Assembly: GCA_936450465.1 (NCBI GenBank)
Contig: OW388305.1
Span: 36,837,187 to 36,901,186, forward strand
Origin: Gibbula magus
Taxonomy: Eukaryota; Mollusca; Gastropoda; Trochida; Trochidae
Reading direction: 5' to 3'
Length of the DNA: 64,000 nt
Both the position numbers and the translations under genes were made by a program. This document shows, in pieces, positions 49,450-63,000 of the stretch. The notes under the pieces are model-generated. The model saw nothing but the letters and a program-made list of their open reading frames with translations. It searched no databases and was not told the DNA's origin. How positions within the stretch are numbered: the stretch's first letter is position 1; every line of letters begins with the position of its first letter.

Positions 49450-52400
49450 TAAAAATGTATTTGGCTGAAATACGTGCCAACATTCCATATGTGCTGATTT
49501 CAGTTAAAATAATTTCACTCAACTTGCATATTAATCCCAATCACAAAATATATCACAATTACTAGTTTCCTATTAAAAAAGAGTAACATCATTATACATG
49601 TGCAGAAATCGACACTACACGTCCGATTTACATGCACAGTAGTTATAAGACCTATTAAACATTATCCATCCAAAGTTGTCTGTTTTTGTAAGTTTTCAAA
49701 ATAACGTTTGACTAATTTGCGCGCGCCACACGCGGTGCATTGTCCGGTTTTCGATCAGAAATCAACACTTTTACCTTTATATCGTTGGTTTACTGAGTCT
49801 ACTATCATGACAACAGTCAGTACATCTCGAATGATTAACATCATTTATAACGTTTGGCATATGTGACCCACAACAAAACAATGGATCCACCTTTAACAGT
49901 GTTTATATTGTGAGTAGACATTAGGTTGATGAATTTGTTCATAGTTGGTGGACTGAAATAGTAGGCAGGGATGAAGCGTTGTCTTTCTTGGCTGTACTTG
50001 TCACTTCTCATGACTCTCGAAACTACAAATGCTATTCATACTTAGAATGTGCGAGATATTACAGTTTTAACATTGTTGCATGCAAAGTGGTCAAATTACC
50101 ATTGAAAATGAACTTTTAAAGTTGAAAAAAGTTAAATTCTATACAAACCTAACTTATTTGCAGAACAGTAGTAAAAAGCCTGATGTCATATAGCCAAATG
50201 TTGCTGGGGAAGGGAAACTAAATACAAACGATATAGGAAAATCAATCTCGATAATCAAAACTACATTGACATGAAATTATATGATGATATGGATGATATA
50301 TATTTATCCAACGGCATAAAATAACCTAAACACTTAACAATATAATATTTTATAACCCACGTGGTACTTCGAAAAGGGGTTTCATAACAATATGTTATTA
50401 CACATATTTATAAATTTAACATCTTATGTAATTTGATTGGCAAACGATGAACTTTGACAATGCCAGGACTACTTTATTCATTCATATAACGAACGTAAAT
50501 TCATTCATGAAATTACAGGTAACACTTCTGATTAATGTTTGTCTCATTCTTCAGTTAATTCATGAAATCGTACTCCCCGCAATGATTGATTTTAATGACT
50601 AATTAACAAACACACCATGACTAGAGCCAAGAGCACAATGGAGAATGCAGTAAGAGTGTTTGCTCTCTGTCTTACCGTTGGGAATGACATTGCAACGAAA
50701 CGCTTTCTCGATGTAAACAACGTGTTCGTAAGGGTACACATCGACTTCACAATCACAGGATAATTTTTTAAAAATAATTATGATTGCTTTTCATCAATGT
50801 GTCAATAAATAAATAAATCATTTTTCAGAATTTCAAAATCTAAATACATCTCATAGTAATTTTATCGAGTTTATATGTGTTATGTTTGTCATAACAGCCT
50901 TAAACCTGATAATCGCATGCAGGTCTGAATGGGCCTTCATTAAGCAGAAAACATGTTTGATATTACAAATAAAGATAATGTGATCCTGAAATCTACAGAG
51001 ATTAGAATCATTTCTTTTTTTCATCAAAATGTAGCTACCAATAGCCATTACTGCCAAACAAAATAGTTGTTCATGTTTGACAAGAATAGCGTTGTTAAGA
51101 GCATCATTGTAGCATTAGGGTCGCTCCAGGGATTATCTAGTATGTGTCAATGGTATAGAAAATCGGAGATGTCTCTTAAACATCATTTGTTATATCTTGA
51201 AAGGATTGTCGGGACAAGTGTGTTGAGAGCTAGTTGATTGTATGAATGTATTTCCAGACGTCTCTATTCCTACTGTTTGATGTCTGATAAACTATGTATC
51301 TGCTTTTTACTGAATCTTTGTTATTGATATAATGTATCTGTTCTCAACTGATTTTTTTAAAATAAGGTAAACTTCACAAACTCGCATCTCTTCTTACAAT
51401 GCCATCTAATATGCTGTGTTTCAAATACACAAACATTTTGTGAACACCTACTTATGATATCAATTGCTAGATAGATATTTTATCTACAACGTGATATACA
51501 ATATGATATATAATGTTCACATCACGACAATCCGATGGTTCCGAAGACGACCACAACTCGATTAACGAACGTCAATAGAATATGGCGTCATATAAACAGA
51601 ATTCCCTTTATTACATAAAGCTAGTATATAGCAACAAACGTTTCCGAGGCACCAAGTCGCCATAGCAACCCACGAAAAACTCGTGCTTCTCTACTGTTTT
51701 CATCCCATTAACAAATGCGCCGATTGTTGTATTAACATGTTTCTCAATGCCCTGTGAATAAACAACATATTTATATTCATTCTGTTAAATAAGATTGTTA
51801 TTATCATTATACCAGCATTCAATGGCACATGTATTATGTACATATTCTCATTGATTATACAATTCAAGCAAAATACCTATTCAGTTCAATATCTGTTGAA
51901 ACTACATAATTGAATGGAAAAGTAAATATATACACGCACAACAAATTCTATTTCAATTTCTTTGAGTAATCATAAATTGAGTTTCCCTTTTGTTTGATTG
52001 TTTGTTTGTTAACAGTGTGTCAGTTAGACCATAATGCTTTAACCCTCGAAAATGATAGAATTGATCTATGGTTAGACTGCAAGTTTGTTAGGATAGTGTG
52101 TGTCTTTGAAAGCTATATACTCTAATGTAGTTTATGATGATAATGATAATAGTGATTCAACCTTTTTTTATTGATAGACTTTGCATATATAAAGACAGTA
52201 ACTCATGCACAAATCCAAGGAAATAAAAAGTGAAATTATAATTATATATATCTGAATAATGGGTTGAAGATAAATGTCAATTCATTAGCAACAAATGCTA
52301 CTCGGAAGCCTAAACTACCATAGTAACGAAAACATGTTCTAATGATATTTTTAGTCCTTCAAGAGAAACAAGCAGAGTTCAGACATCCCAGAGTTCTACT

Positions 52401-52520
52401 GAAGTTATCTGAAGGTAAGTTGATTTGAACAACATCAGCGTTATTCTTAATGATCCGCGCCACGCAAAGTGGGAGTATTTGACGTCTATAGTCTTTGGCA
52501 TGTGTGAACTAGAATAACTA
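49450..52520. repeat. Faint paralogue of about 40.97-43.4 kb
   Basis: Anchored at both ends only (49.50-49.61 kb and 52.24-52.43 kb); the middle cannot be aligned by eye. No gene or element is recognised inside. Confidence 0.35.
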
Positions 52521-52894
52521 TTCTCAGGCTTCTTTTCATATATTGCACATGTGACCTTGATCAGAGAATTTGCCATTTTTCCCAGGGGTATCATAGACAT
52601 GTCTCAATACTTTTTACACACGGAAGGAGTAGGGCGGATTAGATTGACTTTGACAGTATTATAAAGGTTGAAGGTCAATATATCAATAGTGGTTCATTAG
52701 ATTAAATTCACACTATAAAACACATCATGTCCTTGCAAGACACAATAGACACGTTTTATTCTTTTAATAAGGATATTTTGATACAGTTTACACAAGGAGG
52801 GAGTAGTGCTAAATCGATGTTGGTGACGTATACATTATGGATGGGAGTGTGATGTTGACATTTTTATACCAAGAATGTATTATGTCTGTGATAG

Positions 52895-53287
52895 ATATAC
52901 TCACGTACAAAAGAAACGTCCCCACATTTAAAAACAGTATAAAATGAAATATTAATGTCTGAAAAAATGTTGAATGTATTTGAAAGCCACGTGTTTAGTC
53001 AAGAATAATTCATAATTTTATACATCAGAGTATGAAACTTTTATTTTTACATATGTTAAATTACACATGGGGTGCCAAAATCCTTTTTCAAGATGTATTT
53101 TGGCCACAATATTTGGTATTTAAGTTTAAAAATTAAACTAAAATTTAAAAACAAAAAAGTTAATTAAAGATGTCCTCGTCATAAATAACCTTATTTGATT
53201 TTGTTGTTCAGTCTTTTTTCTCGCACGTCGATTGAAATATGTTGTATGTTATATGAGGACGTTTCACTCGCACGTGTGTCTATATAT
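52895..53287. mobile_element. MITE with AAACGTC terminal inverted repeats
   Basis: The left end TATACTCACGTACAAAAGAA, then ACGTCCCCA, and the right end complement TATAGACACACGTGCGAGTG, then AAACGTCCTCA, are related inverted termini about 390 bp apart, with TA next to each end as expected for a Tc1/mariner-type target. The interior is AT-rich without a transposase. A second, inner copy of the TCGCACGT...TGAAAT end at 53,220-53,240 suggests a rearranged right end. Confidence 0.55.
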
Positions 53288-53529
53288 TATTAAAATATGA
53301 ATTGTAGCTCAATTGTGTCCTCGTTAGACACTAGCTGATCAACAAATATATACAGAATGTAGTGTACACTAGAATGAACATACGTTTTAGATTCATTTTG
53401 TTTATAAAATGATTATGTTTTTCTGTGAATTATAAGCATACTTGATTGTATCATCTAAACATTTGACCGCTTTATCATATTTACATACAAAAGATAATAT
53501 GAGGATGATGTACAAATGATGTCACCATT

Positions 53530-54285
53530 GGCTCTTCTGTCATTAATGCTTCTGAAAACGTGAATGATTAAGGTGTCTTTATTGATTCTACTCTTTCGAT
53601 GGATTGTCATGTCAGTCATCTGTGCAGAATCTGTTACTTTCATTTGAGGATTATCTCCACGATCCGCAAATATATATCCACTGAAACAGCCAAAACTCTT
53701 TGCAGAAACCTTGTTATGTCGCGTCTAGATTATTGTAACAGCCTCTTGTTTGGACTCACTGACTTGCAACTAAAGAAATTACAGAAAATTCAGAAAACAG
53801 CAGCCCGCATTGTCAGTCTCAAATCAAAAAATGTTGAAACACAGTCTATTTTGAAACAACTACATTGGCTTCCCATAAAGTACCGTATTGACTTCAAAAT
53901 TCTGTGCATCGTCTTCAAAGCTCCTGACTACCTCTCCAGTTTGATAACAGTGTACTCTCCAGCAAGAACCTTAAGATCTCAAAACCAGCACCGCCTTGAC
54001 CTACCAACCGTCAACCTCACCACTTACGGACAGCGATTCTTTAAATATGCAGCACCAGAACTGTGGAACTCTTTACCTCCAGAAATCAAACTGTCGCCAT
54101 CACTTGATTCCTTCAAACGATTCCTCAAGACTCACATGTTTCATTCTGCATTTTAATATTCTTCTCTTTCATAGTGTATATAGTTTGTACATAACTTTTC
54201 TGCTTCCTCACGTTGCGCCATGAGCATGTACCAGTGGATTGAAATGGCGCCATAAAAATATCCATTATTATTATTATTATTATGA
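53530..54285 (+). pseudogene. CR1/L2-like LINE, carboxy terminus and 3' tail
   Basis: The open frame to 54,156 encodes the terminal region of a CR1/L2-type ORF2: LRIISTIRKYIS, VMSRLDYCNSLLFGLTD, LQKIQKTAARIV, LKQLHWLPIKYRIDFKIL, YGQRFFKYAAPELWNSLPP, then FKRFLKTHMFHSAF. All landmarks are present and nearly intact, and the natural stop is kept. Upstream in the same frame GVFIDSTLSMDCH is preceded by a stop at 53,569-53,571. The ATG at 53,599 is internal, not a start. The 3' end is a TGGCGCCATAAAAATATCC tail followed by ATT repeats (54,264-54,283). The element is 5' truncated and is the best preserved LINE relic here. Confidence 0.88.
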
Positions 54286-54660
54286 AGAGAACAATATCAT
54301 AGATTATATTTTTTAACGAAATATGCATTAACAGCTAACACCACAAGAACCTGTACATTTTTAAGAGAGGCGTTAGAAAGATATCAGATAACTTTACATC
54401 CAAGAAACAGATTCCTGATAGTTGTAGAATTGGTATCAACAGCTCTGGGTGGATGGTGACAACTCAAGAAATAACTCTTACCAGTCTGCATTACTGGTTG
54501 ATTTAAGCCTTGTGGTATATCCCTCGCTTTGTCGTGCCTAGATAGTGAATCGCTGCACCAGAAATGCATAGTGGGTCTCTTTTTCTAAGCACAGATTTCT
54601 TAAGGAAATACTGCAAGGCCTATACCAGCCAGTTATGGAGACTGGCAAGAGTTATGTCTT
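54285..54660. other. Spacer between LINE and Tc1 relic
   Basis: No motif is recognised; the 61-codon minus frame at 54,384-54,569 is unassigned. Confidence 0.35.
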
Positions 54661-54663
54661 GCA

Positions 54664-55030
54664 TTGGTAAGTTGGGATGGTGATTCAACCGATAGTGTCC
54701 AAAAGATAACGATCATGGAGAGAACTTCTACTCTCAAAATCGGTGAGAGTTTGATGAGGATGAGACGAGGTCGTCTTTCGCAACTAAGAGATTGGAAGAG
54801 AGTACCCTTTACCGACAAGAGCAGGTTTTATATCCACCAATACGACGACACCCTGTGTCTCGACGTATGGGTGAATGAAATGCGTGAACGAAATGCGTGA
54901 ACGAAACGCGTGAGCGTGTATAAAGGAAAGCAAAGGTAGGTAGCATCATGGTTTCGAGCAGTATTGTTGCCAAAATAGGTCATCACTAACCACAGTTAGG
55001 GGCAACATGACTGTACAATGATATATTGTG
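54664..55030 (+). pseudogene. Tc1-like transposase relic 2
   Basis: An open frame (54,664-54,900) includes LRDWKRVPFTDKSRFYIHQ (DWKRV from 54,790), the segment around the first catalytic Asp of Tc1-type DDE transposases (family form TDESRF). After the stop, GSIMVSSSIVAKI (about 54,939-54,977) and, shifted, LTTVRGNMTVQ follow in family order. The rest, including the other catalytic residues, is missing because a SINE-type tail begins at once. It is separate from relic 1 and covers an earlier part of the protein. Confidence 0.65.
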
Positions 55031-55115
55031 ATACAGTGAGTGAGTGAATGATTGAGTTATGTTTTAACGCCGCTTCGCCAGTATCGTAGCCATTTGCGGC
55101 GATATTGCGATACAA
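55030..55115 (-). mobile_element. SINE 3' tail, inverted
   Basis: CAGTGAGTGAGTGAATGATT, then GTTTTAACGCCGCTTCGCC and GCGGCGATATTGCGATAC. The complement ends in GCGGCGTTAAAAC plus CACTCACTCACTG, the same tail type as the SINE at 40.44 kb. Only the tail is visible. Confidence 0.65.
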
Positions 55116-55479
55116 TTCCTCAAATAACACAAATAAACTCCACATTAGATAAGAGGAATGCCTTTGTTTTCTTAAAAACAACGACGTCAACGTCAAAGTG
55201 TTCCCCCTCTCACCTCTTGAACATATGTGGTTTCCAATGTTTCACAAAGTCAATGAGCCTTCATATGCTAGTCTGTGTGACAGCTCTACGTGGCCACACA
55301 GAATACTGAATAACATGAACTCTGATGTGTGGCCTTTGAAATGATAAAATGACTCTTGATACCAGTGTCGTTCCACTGTTCCTGACCCGAGTAGGTATAT
55401 GTATATTGTATTAAATATATAGAGGATATCTGCCTTTCTTGACTAATACCATGTTTATATCATCGAGTGAGTTTGAAAT

Positions 55480-57630
55480 GTTATATTTTCACGAGTGGCG
55501 CAGTGACGTCATAATCCAATTCGCCACGTGAGACCATTGTTTTATGAGGTCAAATTATATCAGTCACTGTTCACAGTCATAACTGATTGTCATAACTGAT
55601 TGAGCTTATGACGTCATTGTATTCAAACGTAAAGCAGTTCGCTCTCGGCTTATCTATTGACTCCTGTCGCTTCTGCAGTTTCACTGTTAAAAACATTGGT
55701 CCAAATAAGAAATTATTTCCAAAACAGATACATCGATTAAACTGAGTAGAACGAAAACATGATGGAAACAGCAATAGCGAAGTCAACTGATTTACGCATA
55801 TTTCAATGGTATAGAGTCTAGATCTAGTTTGGCCTTGAATATTACGTCATCATGTATTAAAACGCGGTAAATCGCCTGTCACAAAAATCGTGTTCGAACG
55901 TCCGTTCGACCATAAAATAAACCAATCAAAAACAAGGATTTTAAAATGTCATGGTAGAATTCGTATTCACCATTTTACAAAACGCCCATACAGCATAGTA
56001 TCAAACTTGTTCCTAATTTGTATTCCATTCATCACGTTAACACCAGATGAATGGCATTTAATGAGAGGAAACCAACTACACAAATCAACCTCGCACTGCT
56101 ACAGCAATGAGTCAATTTTAATAGATAACTAACAGTGCTGTAATTTGGACCTGAAACACCATTTTCCTAAAAGAGAATAAAATAAACGATATTATCATCC
56201 AAGAACTCTGAATGTTATTGATCATTGGAATAGAAGATGGAAAAATAGTTATAGAAAGTTCTTATGCTCAGTTGTGGATCTTCTGACATTTTAAACGAGC
56301 TTCTTCGTGAAGATAGATGTGTATATAGTAAACAACATTGGAGTGATAGCGGATTTTATTACATAATTGAGAGTGAGATACCCCTTTCTATCAGTCAAAT
56401 TTTTTTTTTTTCAAATTTCCCATTTAAAATGGTAGTTTATGTCATTTATAATGACTTTAGTGGGTAAACATTTCATTACACAAACCAATTATCCATAGTG
56501 GTAATAACGGCGTTGCGTATAGAGCAAGAATTGCATGGCGGCCATTTTATTGTGAACACATTTTATTATTTCGAATGACAAAAGCGATTCCCATGGCTTT
56601 ACGAAACCATGTCAACTCATTTTTTAACTTGATTTTCTGAAGAGAGAAGAGTATTTTACTAATGATGACATTATTTTTCAAACACATTTCAGCAACTTAT
56701 TTCAGCGAAAAATATATATTTTTCGATTACCTTGTATACGTTGGCTGAGGCTCCTAAAGTATCTCCTGAAGTATCTACTTTGCTACCGCTCTCGATCAGA
56801 TAAACATGGCATTTGTCAACAGATATCCTCTCTTAGTTTCCTGCAGTATTTCAACCAAATAAATAGAGGTTATGTTGTGCGTCGAGTGTCGGGCTGTCAG
56901 TTAATTATATGCTTCTGCGACATACTGAGGCAATGTTCTGGGTGAACATCAACTTCAACAGGAAGTACATCCACTGTGGTGACTGTTGTGTGTTGCATTG
57001 TTTAGATTATCTATGTTACACATAAGATTATTTTGATGCTACAACCAACACTGCCACATTGAATTCAGAATATGGGAGCGAAGTTTCAGAACATGTCTAA
57101 TTAGATTTTTTGAATGACTTGCGTTAGGAAATGTTTTAATTATACTGATGGTGTCGTAAATGAGTTGCTGTGCTGTTCCATATAATTATTCTGACATTAG
57201 ATAAAACCTTTTTAAATGTTGATCGTCCCAGGCTGTTAATGCCTATATTTTAACAAATATTGAAACACTGTTTTTATGTCAATGTGCCGACCTGTTTAAT
57301 TATTTTGCCACATCCGGCTTTTTAATACTACAAAGAAGGAAACACCTGTTAAACTATCACTACTTTTATGTTTTTATTAAACCTGCGAATAATTTTACGA
57401 ATTGTATATGTTAGTTACTCATAACTCATATTGATTGGTTCTGTACTTTTACCTGTGTTGTATGCCAACATGTATTTAATATTACGCTGTACAGAAGTGA
57501 GACTTGAGTAAACAAGTGTCTGTCTGTCTGTCTGTGTACCATGGAGTATCAACCAGATGCCTAATATCAAGGACGGATAGCACAGAGATAGTTGATATTT
57601 TCATCAGTCGTCTTGTGTACGTCTAACAAT
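55480..57630. other. Unassigned region
   Basis: At 55,484-55,535 TATTTTCACGAGTGGCGCAG and GCCACGTGAG form part of an inverted arrangement, like the end of a common molluscan MITE. A TGTC microsatellite lies at 57,518-57,534. Otherwise nothing is supported. Confidence 0.4.
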
Positions 57631-57636
57631 TCAGAC

Positions 57637-58110
57637 GTGTTTTGTATTCACGTGTAACGCAATTTGGGGCTGCATGTATTATTTTTCCATATTAACTATG
57701 TATAGTGCATTTTCTCTTTAATTGTGAACGACACACGGCTGTGGATTTCACGGAAAGGCTTTTTAGTCCTCATGGAAAACCTACGATACACACTCACGTG
57801 TGTACATTGACGGGAATATGCTCTTAAGTTCTAGTATGTAGGTTGCAAGTTCTTCGTGTTGTTTTCCATTATTTCTCTTTGGTACTTCAAACCACCAGGG
57901 CTTGTGTTGTCACCTGTCTCTTTCTTTGAGTCTATTTACTTCTAACTCTTCAAACCTGTTTTGTTGTCACATGTTATATGCTTAGGGTCTGCATGTTTTA
58001 TTTTACAACATTAACATTGTATAGGCTTGGTCTCTTTAATCGTGGACTACAACGTCTGATGACGTCAACGAAGGCTTTGTCAGTCCTCTTTAACAACCTA
58101 CAGATATCCC
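57637..58110. repeat. Diverged tandem doublet, about 320-bp period
   Basis: 57,637-57,790 and 57,957-58,110 share GTTTTGT, GGCTGCATGT / GTCTGCATGT, ATTAACTATGTATAG / ATTAACATTGTATAG, TCTCTTTAAT, GGAAAGGCTTTTTAGTCCTC / CGAAGGCTTTGTCAGTCCTC and AACCTACGATA / AACCTACAGATA, about 320 bp apart. Confidence 0.7.
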
Positions 58111-59180
58111 TATAATTACACAAATACTTTATCTATCATTAGTTTGCAATCAATATAGGAATCATTAAATGATATGGACGATAAAAACGACAAAAATATT
58201 TTGGAAGAACACCATATCATACATGATACCTGTAATGTTGTGTTATGCTTCAACCGGGGAAAGAATTATCAGGAACATACATCCTTTATTATCCACTGTT
58301 TCAAATTACAAATCAAATTTCAATTCCATTTGGCGGAATGTAACAGGCCACTGATAATTATTATCAAAAGGAAGAAATACCCAGCGCCAGGAAGGTTATA
58401 CTTATTCCCCTTGGCGGTTACAGAAGATGTCATTATGATCATAAGGTCACTTTGAAATGTTTTTACACCACACTACACTTCATTACTCTACACACAATAA
58501 TATAAAATTATGACCAACAGCATGCACGCTAAGTCTTAACATGCATGTCCATATGCATCATAATCTTCCGGGAATCAACGCTTCATATCAAGCATAATTT
58601 AGAATAATTACAAAATTATTTTATAACACTAATTTCCGCGTTTCTGATTGGACGAGAACTCTCAAGAACCTGCTGCCATGTCTCGATGAATGCAGATAAA
58701 ATGTGCAACCAAACCTCGTGCATTCGTACCATATGACGTCAAAATCCATCAGAACAATCATTCAGCTGAGCATTACGTTTTGATGCAAAATAAAAATAAT
58801 ACATATGTCATTTCGTCTTCACACCTACGCCGGTAACTGGAATATACATTCCTTTCCCGAATGAGACATTTAATTTCACCGGGAAAACTTCATTTTAATA
58901 GATAAAAGGCCTCAAGCTTGTTCATCCACTTGTGCTTCGCAAACGGTAGCCATGTTTGAACGTCGCGTGATATGCTAATGAGGGTTAATCACATAATGCG
59001 TAAACCAGAAAAAACGAACCCTGATTGTATCAATGTGAATGCTGGGAAAACGAAATTGAATCCTCTGCCGTTTTAGATTAAGGATTCCTCAATTTTGCTT
59101 CAGCCATGTATTGTTGCTTGTAACAAGCTGCTGCCTCCCTAAATGACAAATATATTAGTTTTGTGTAAATATTTAAAGAA
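58110..59180. other. Unassigned; locally GC-richer
   Basis: The 93-codon frame at 58,174 is unrecognised. About 58,630-58,990 has more CpG than most of the window (TTTCCGCGTTTCTGATTGG, GAACGTCGCGTGATATGC); it could be part of a repeat or a regulatory stretch. No transcript evidence. Confidence 0.3.
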
Positions 59181-59183
59181 AAA

Positions 59184-59318
59184 CTTAAGTAATTATAAGG
59201 ATTTGTTTTTACATGTTTTGTGCCTCTATCGACGTATAACAGCAACAATGGTTGCAACATCGCGTATACTTCGATAGAGGCTCAAAACATTTAAAACAAT
59301 CCTTAATTGAATAACTTA
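59184..59318. mobile_element. Palindromic hairpin element
   Basis: Left arm about 59,184-59,238 (ATGTTTTGTGCCTCTATCGA, then CGTATA) and right arm about 59,263-59,317 (TATACTTCGATAGAGGCTCA, then AAACATTT) pair with roughly one mismatch in five. The loop is about 25 bp and includes GCAACAATGGTTGCAAC. Fits a small MITE or foldback. Confidence 0.65.
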
Positions 59319-59319
59319 T

Positions 59320-62300
59320 TCGATGGTGGAGATCATCGGCAAAACATGCAATATGGATCATTTCCAATTTAAGGGATTTGAATTAACATCATTATACCAC
59401 TGTATTTCTAGGCAATTTAACCCTCAACATATCACTTTAATAAATGTATTTATTTGTACATATATGGCATTCGGTTTCAAATGATATACAATACAAGTGA
59501 TTTCCTATTACTTGTCTAACTCATATACATGCTCCCAAAAATACTGTATATATTTATTACATTTTGTGATCTTGTATTAGCTCAATTGATTCCATATATA
59601 CAATGTAATTGATTTATTTTAACAAAAGCATAATGTAAATAATGTAAATTGTTATATTCAAATGTATATAAAAGAACCACGATTTTTATTTGATATAGTT
59701 ACATATCTAAGTAATGTGTTCAACCTCTTTATGGATATGCGCCGAGGTTGTATCATTTGGCATATGTGCATTGTCGGTTGTATGCAAGGAATATATTCCC
59801 ATCTTCTTTAACTATCAGGGATCATGCTGTTAGAGCTCCAGCGAGAGATGGCACAGGAAGTGTGATGTGAATACTTGTGACAAAATGTACATGTATTGAA
59901 CTTGTTTCACTTGCAACTGACAGGCTGACCTGGTTCCAATCAATAGTGTGTTAGTAATGTGCTCTGAAATTGATTATTATGTTGTCTTTGTCATTCTGCA
60001 ATACATTATTTGTTGTTAATCGTTTACAGCTATAAGTTACTATATATGGAAATGCCATTGCATCTGTTTATGAAAACGCACAGTAAGAAGTTCTTTAATC
60101 CTCAGGTAAAGAAGCCATAGGAGTGTTTTGTCGTGACATCGTCCAGTCGTGCGCCAGTCCATTCATTCTGAAAAGGGATATTTGTTTTGCAAACCCAAAT
60201 CAATAATTTCAAAACATATGTGATCATGCAACTATTTCAGATTTACGGGCCTTGACTGAGAGTTTGACTTTTTATCACACAAAAAGGACTTTCTTGCTGG
60301 GTCTCTTTCCATAGTTTTGTAATCAATCCTTCAGAAATCGTACAAATGCTTCAGGTATAAATTAGTACGGTGATGCACACAGCCAAAGTTCGGAGCACAA
60401 AAACACACTGTTATGAATTAGGCTTAAATTAATACATTTCCCATTTCATACTGATGGCTCCTGTCTTGTGAATCAACATCAATCATATCACAATTTGGAA
60501 TATGTGGCAGATGTCCATCATTTATGCTCATATGGAATCTCCTTCAAGGAATACCGCGAGTGATTTGACCCTTGAATATAGACTCTTAACCTTTAATATT
60601 TAGTCTTAGTGTAAACTTTAACATAGGACCAAACTTTATTGCAAATAGACAGGCCTTTAATAATTGCTTTGTTTGATACAGACTCCAAACGGGGGAGTTA
60701 TGTTATTTGATTAGTTTTAATCAGTTCAGACAGCATTCACATTCTCGACAAAAAAAATAACAAAATTATAAGTTCATCATTGAGTTTATATGTGGACTAT
60801 TAGTTAAGGTAATTAACACAACCTCAAACGAAACGTCACCATACAAACTACAAGATATTTCGATCCACAAGTGAAAAATATGAGCTTCACGATGTGTTCA
60901 GAGGCCAACTAAACTTACTTTGAATTCAAAAAAGATTTTCTATTTTCATATTTCTGAAAAACACGGCTTTTAAAAAGACTAGACGATAGGATATGCTTTT
61001 TTGATTCGTTTTCTGACGTCCTGCAGTAATGATGTGTCAATGTGGAAGTTAGAGACGATTATTTATGTCAGCAACATCTTATACTAATTTAATTTCTGCA
61101 TTTAATAGGTTTTTTTTACTTAAAATGCCATAGCTTCTGGCCAAATATATAAAAGCATCATAATGTGATGTCTTAAATTGAGAGCACGTCTTTACACATT
61201 ATGAACCTGTCAATGACATTCAATATGAACTTTCTCCGACAGAAGTATTTCGTGTTTAAGCCTGTTGAAATTGAAATTACCATCACCAAGAATATTCAAG
61301 ATCAATTAGGGTAAAACTCCTATCTTAAGTAAGTCGTTAACCATCAACATTATCTCACACCCAATACACCTTATTTCAAATAACACAAGCTTCCCATGTA
61401 AACAAATAGCCACTAAAGTGAGAGGCCGTTTACAATGTTTACATGTAACTAGGTTGTTAGTTATTTGTGTGTTGCCCTAGGAGCTGCTGCTTGTACGAAG
61501 TATATCAACGGAACATATTTGAGAAAGTCGTCTCATGTCCTCGTCAAATGAATCTGCAACAGCTCTGCTCAGCAAACACGAAGGATGAAATTCCCTTTGG
61601 CAAGAGCTTTGTTAGTGTGACAGCCGGAATTTCGTCGTTATATTAGTCGTATTATTAGTAAATATGAGGTTTGCTCGATCATTATACAGATACATAAATC
61701 TATTTCGTTGTTTTAGGTCCTTAATGTGTTTAATCAAAGCATATGGAAGATTATACTTTGAAAAGAAAACTCATTACGGAGCCTGACGGCAATTTCCACT
61801 ATGGAACATCACGGCATTGTATCCGGATATATTTCACTTTTGCTACAATTGTAAATGATGAATTGGATATCATGTGAATGCAAGACTTCAGAATGCAGAA
61901 CAGTCTGAAGATTATGGCAATGCAATTGAACCCATCTTTGTGAATAGATGATAACTGCAATCAACAATATTTTGCTACATTGTAGTTTTTAATATGCCAT
62001 CAACTTTGTAATTGGATTAGTAAACTAAGTCATGCTTATTTCCAAGGTACATACCTTTAGCCACTGATCTAATCATTAATACTGAATGCATTTAAGGGAC
62101 AGAAATACATATCATCCATTCTCCTGTTGGGCACTCTAAGAATAGAATGGTAATGCATTCATCAGGCTCTACGTTGCAAGTACAAAACCATTATGTTCAG
62201 TGTTCAGCTGATAAAATTTCCCATGGGACATGAAGGAGAAAAGATGTATTGTTTTACACCAATTTCTACCGCTGAATGTTTTAAAGTCCTTTGTGCATAA

Positions 62301-62990
62301 CGTTATTGTAATGAAACTGAAAACTAACAAAACATCGACTAAGACATGATTTCAGGATGTGGGGGATACTAAACGAACTTCCATCTAATACCACTTTTAT
62401 TTAAAAAGTTATTGATTAGGTATGAAACCAGCGAAAGCCAGATTAATGAGGATAATATTATATGGAATTGAGTTCAGTGTTATGTTTATTATTTGCTCAA
62501 ATTAAACCAGCGAAATTACCGACAGTATGCTGAAATTAAAAAGTATGTGAGTCACGTACCATTGTGATGGCTGTACGACCAGTTGGACGTTCCAACTGCA
62601 CATTAGTGTGACGTCATACTTGCAGCGGTATTAAACTATTGACATTGCCGTATAAATATCAAAAACGTTTACTAAGGATTAAATGATACATGGTACATGT
62701 AGTTTAATAAATTCTAATCATCTTTTAAATTGTTCCTTTTTTGCACCATTTATTTAAAGACTCTTACTGCACTATCAGAGACACATATTCTATCATAATT
62801 GTAATTGAGAACACGAATCAAGCTTCAATTATTCAAAAAAACAAAAATCAAATGCAAAATATAAACTGTCAATGAATCATTTAACAGGTATGTCTGAACT
62901 ATTTTCTGAAAACTAGTATGTACATGTAGATAATCGTCACGGAGCCTACAGTGCATGGCGTTTTCGTAATGATCTCAGCTTGTGGATTTT
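59320..62990. other. Unassigned AT-rich region
   Basis: No frame with recognisable content on either strand. AACGAAACGTCACCATACA at about 60,828 recalls the 52.9-kb MITE end. CATGTAAACA...TGTTTACATG at about 61,396-61,447 is a short inverted repeat. Confidence 0.35.
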
Positions 62991-63000
62991 CTAACTTCAG

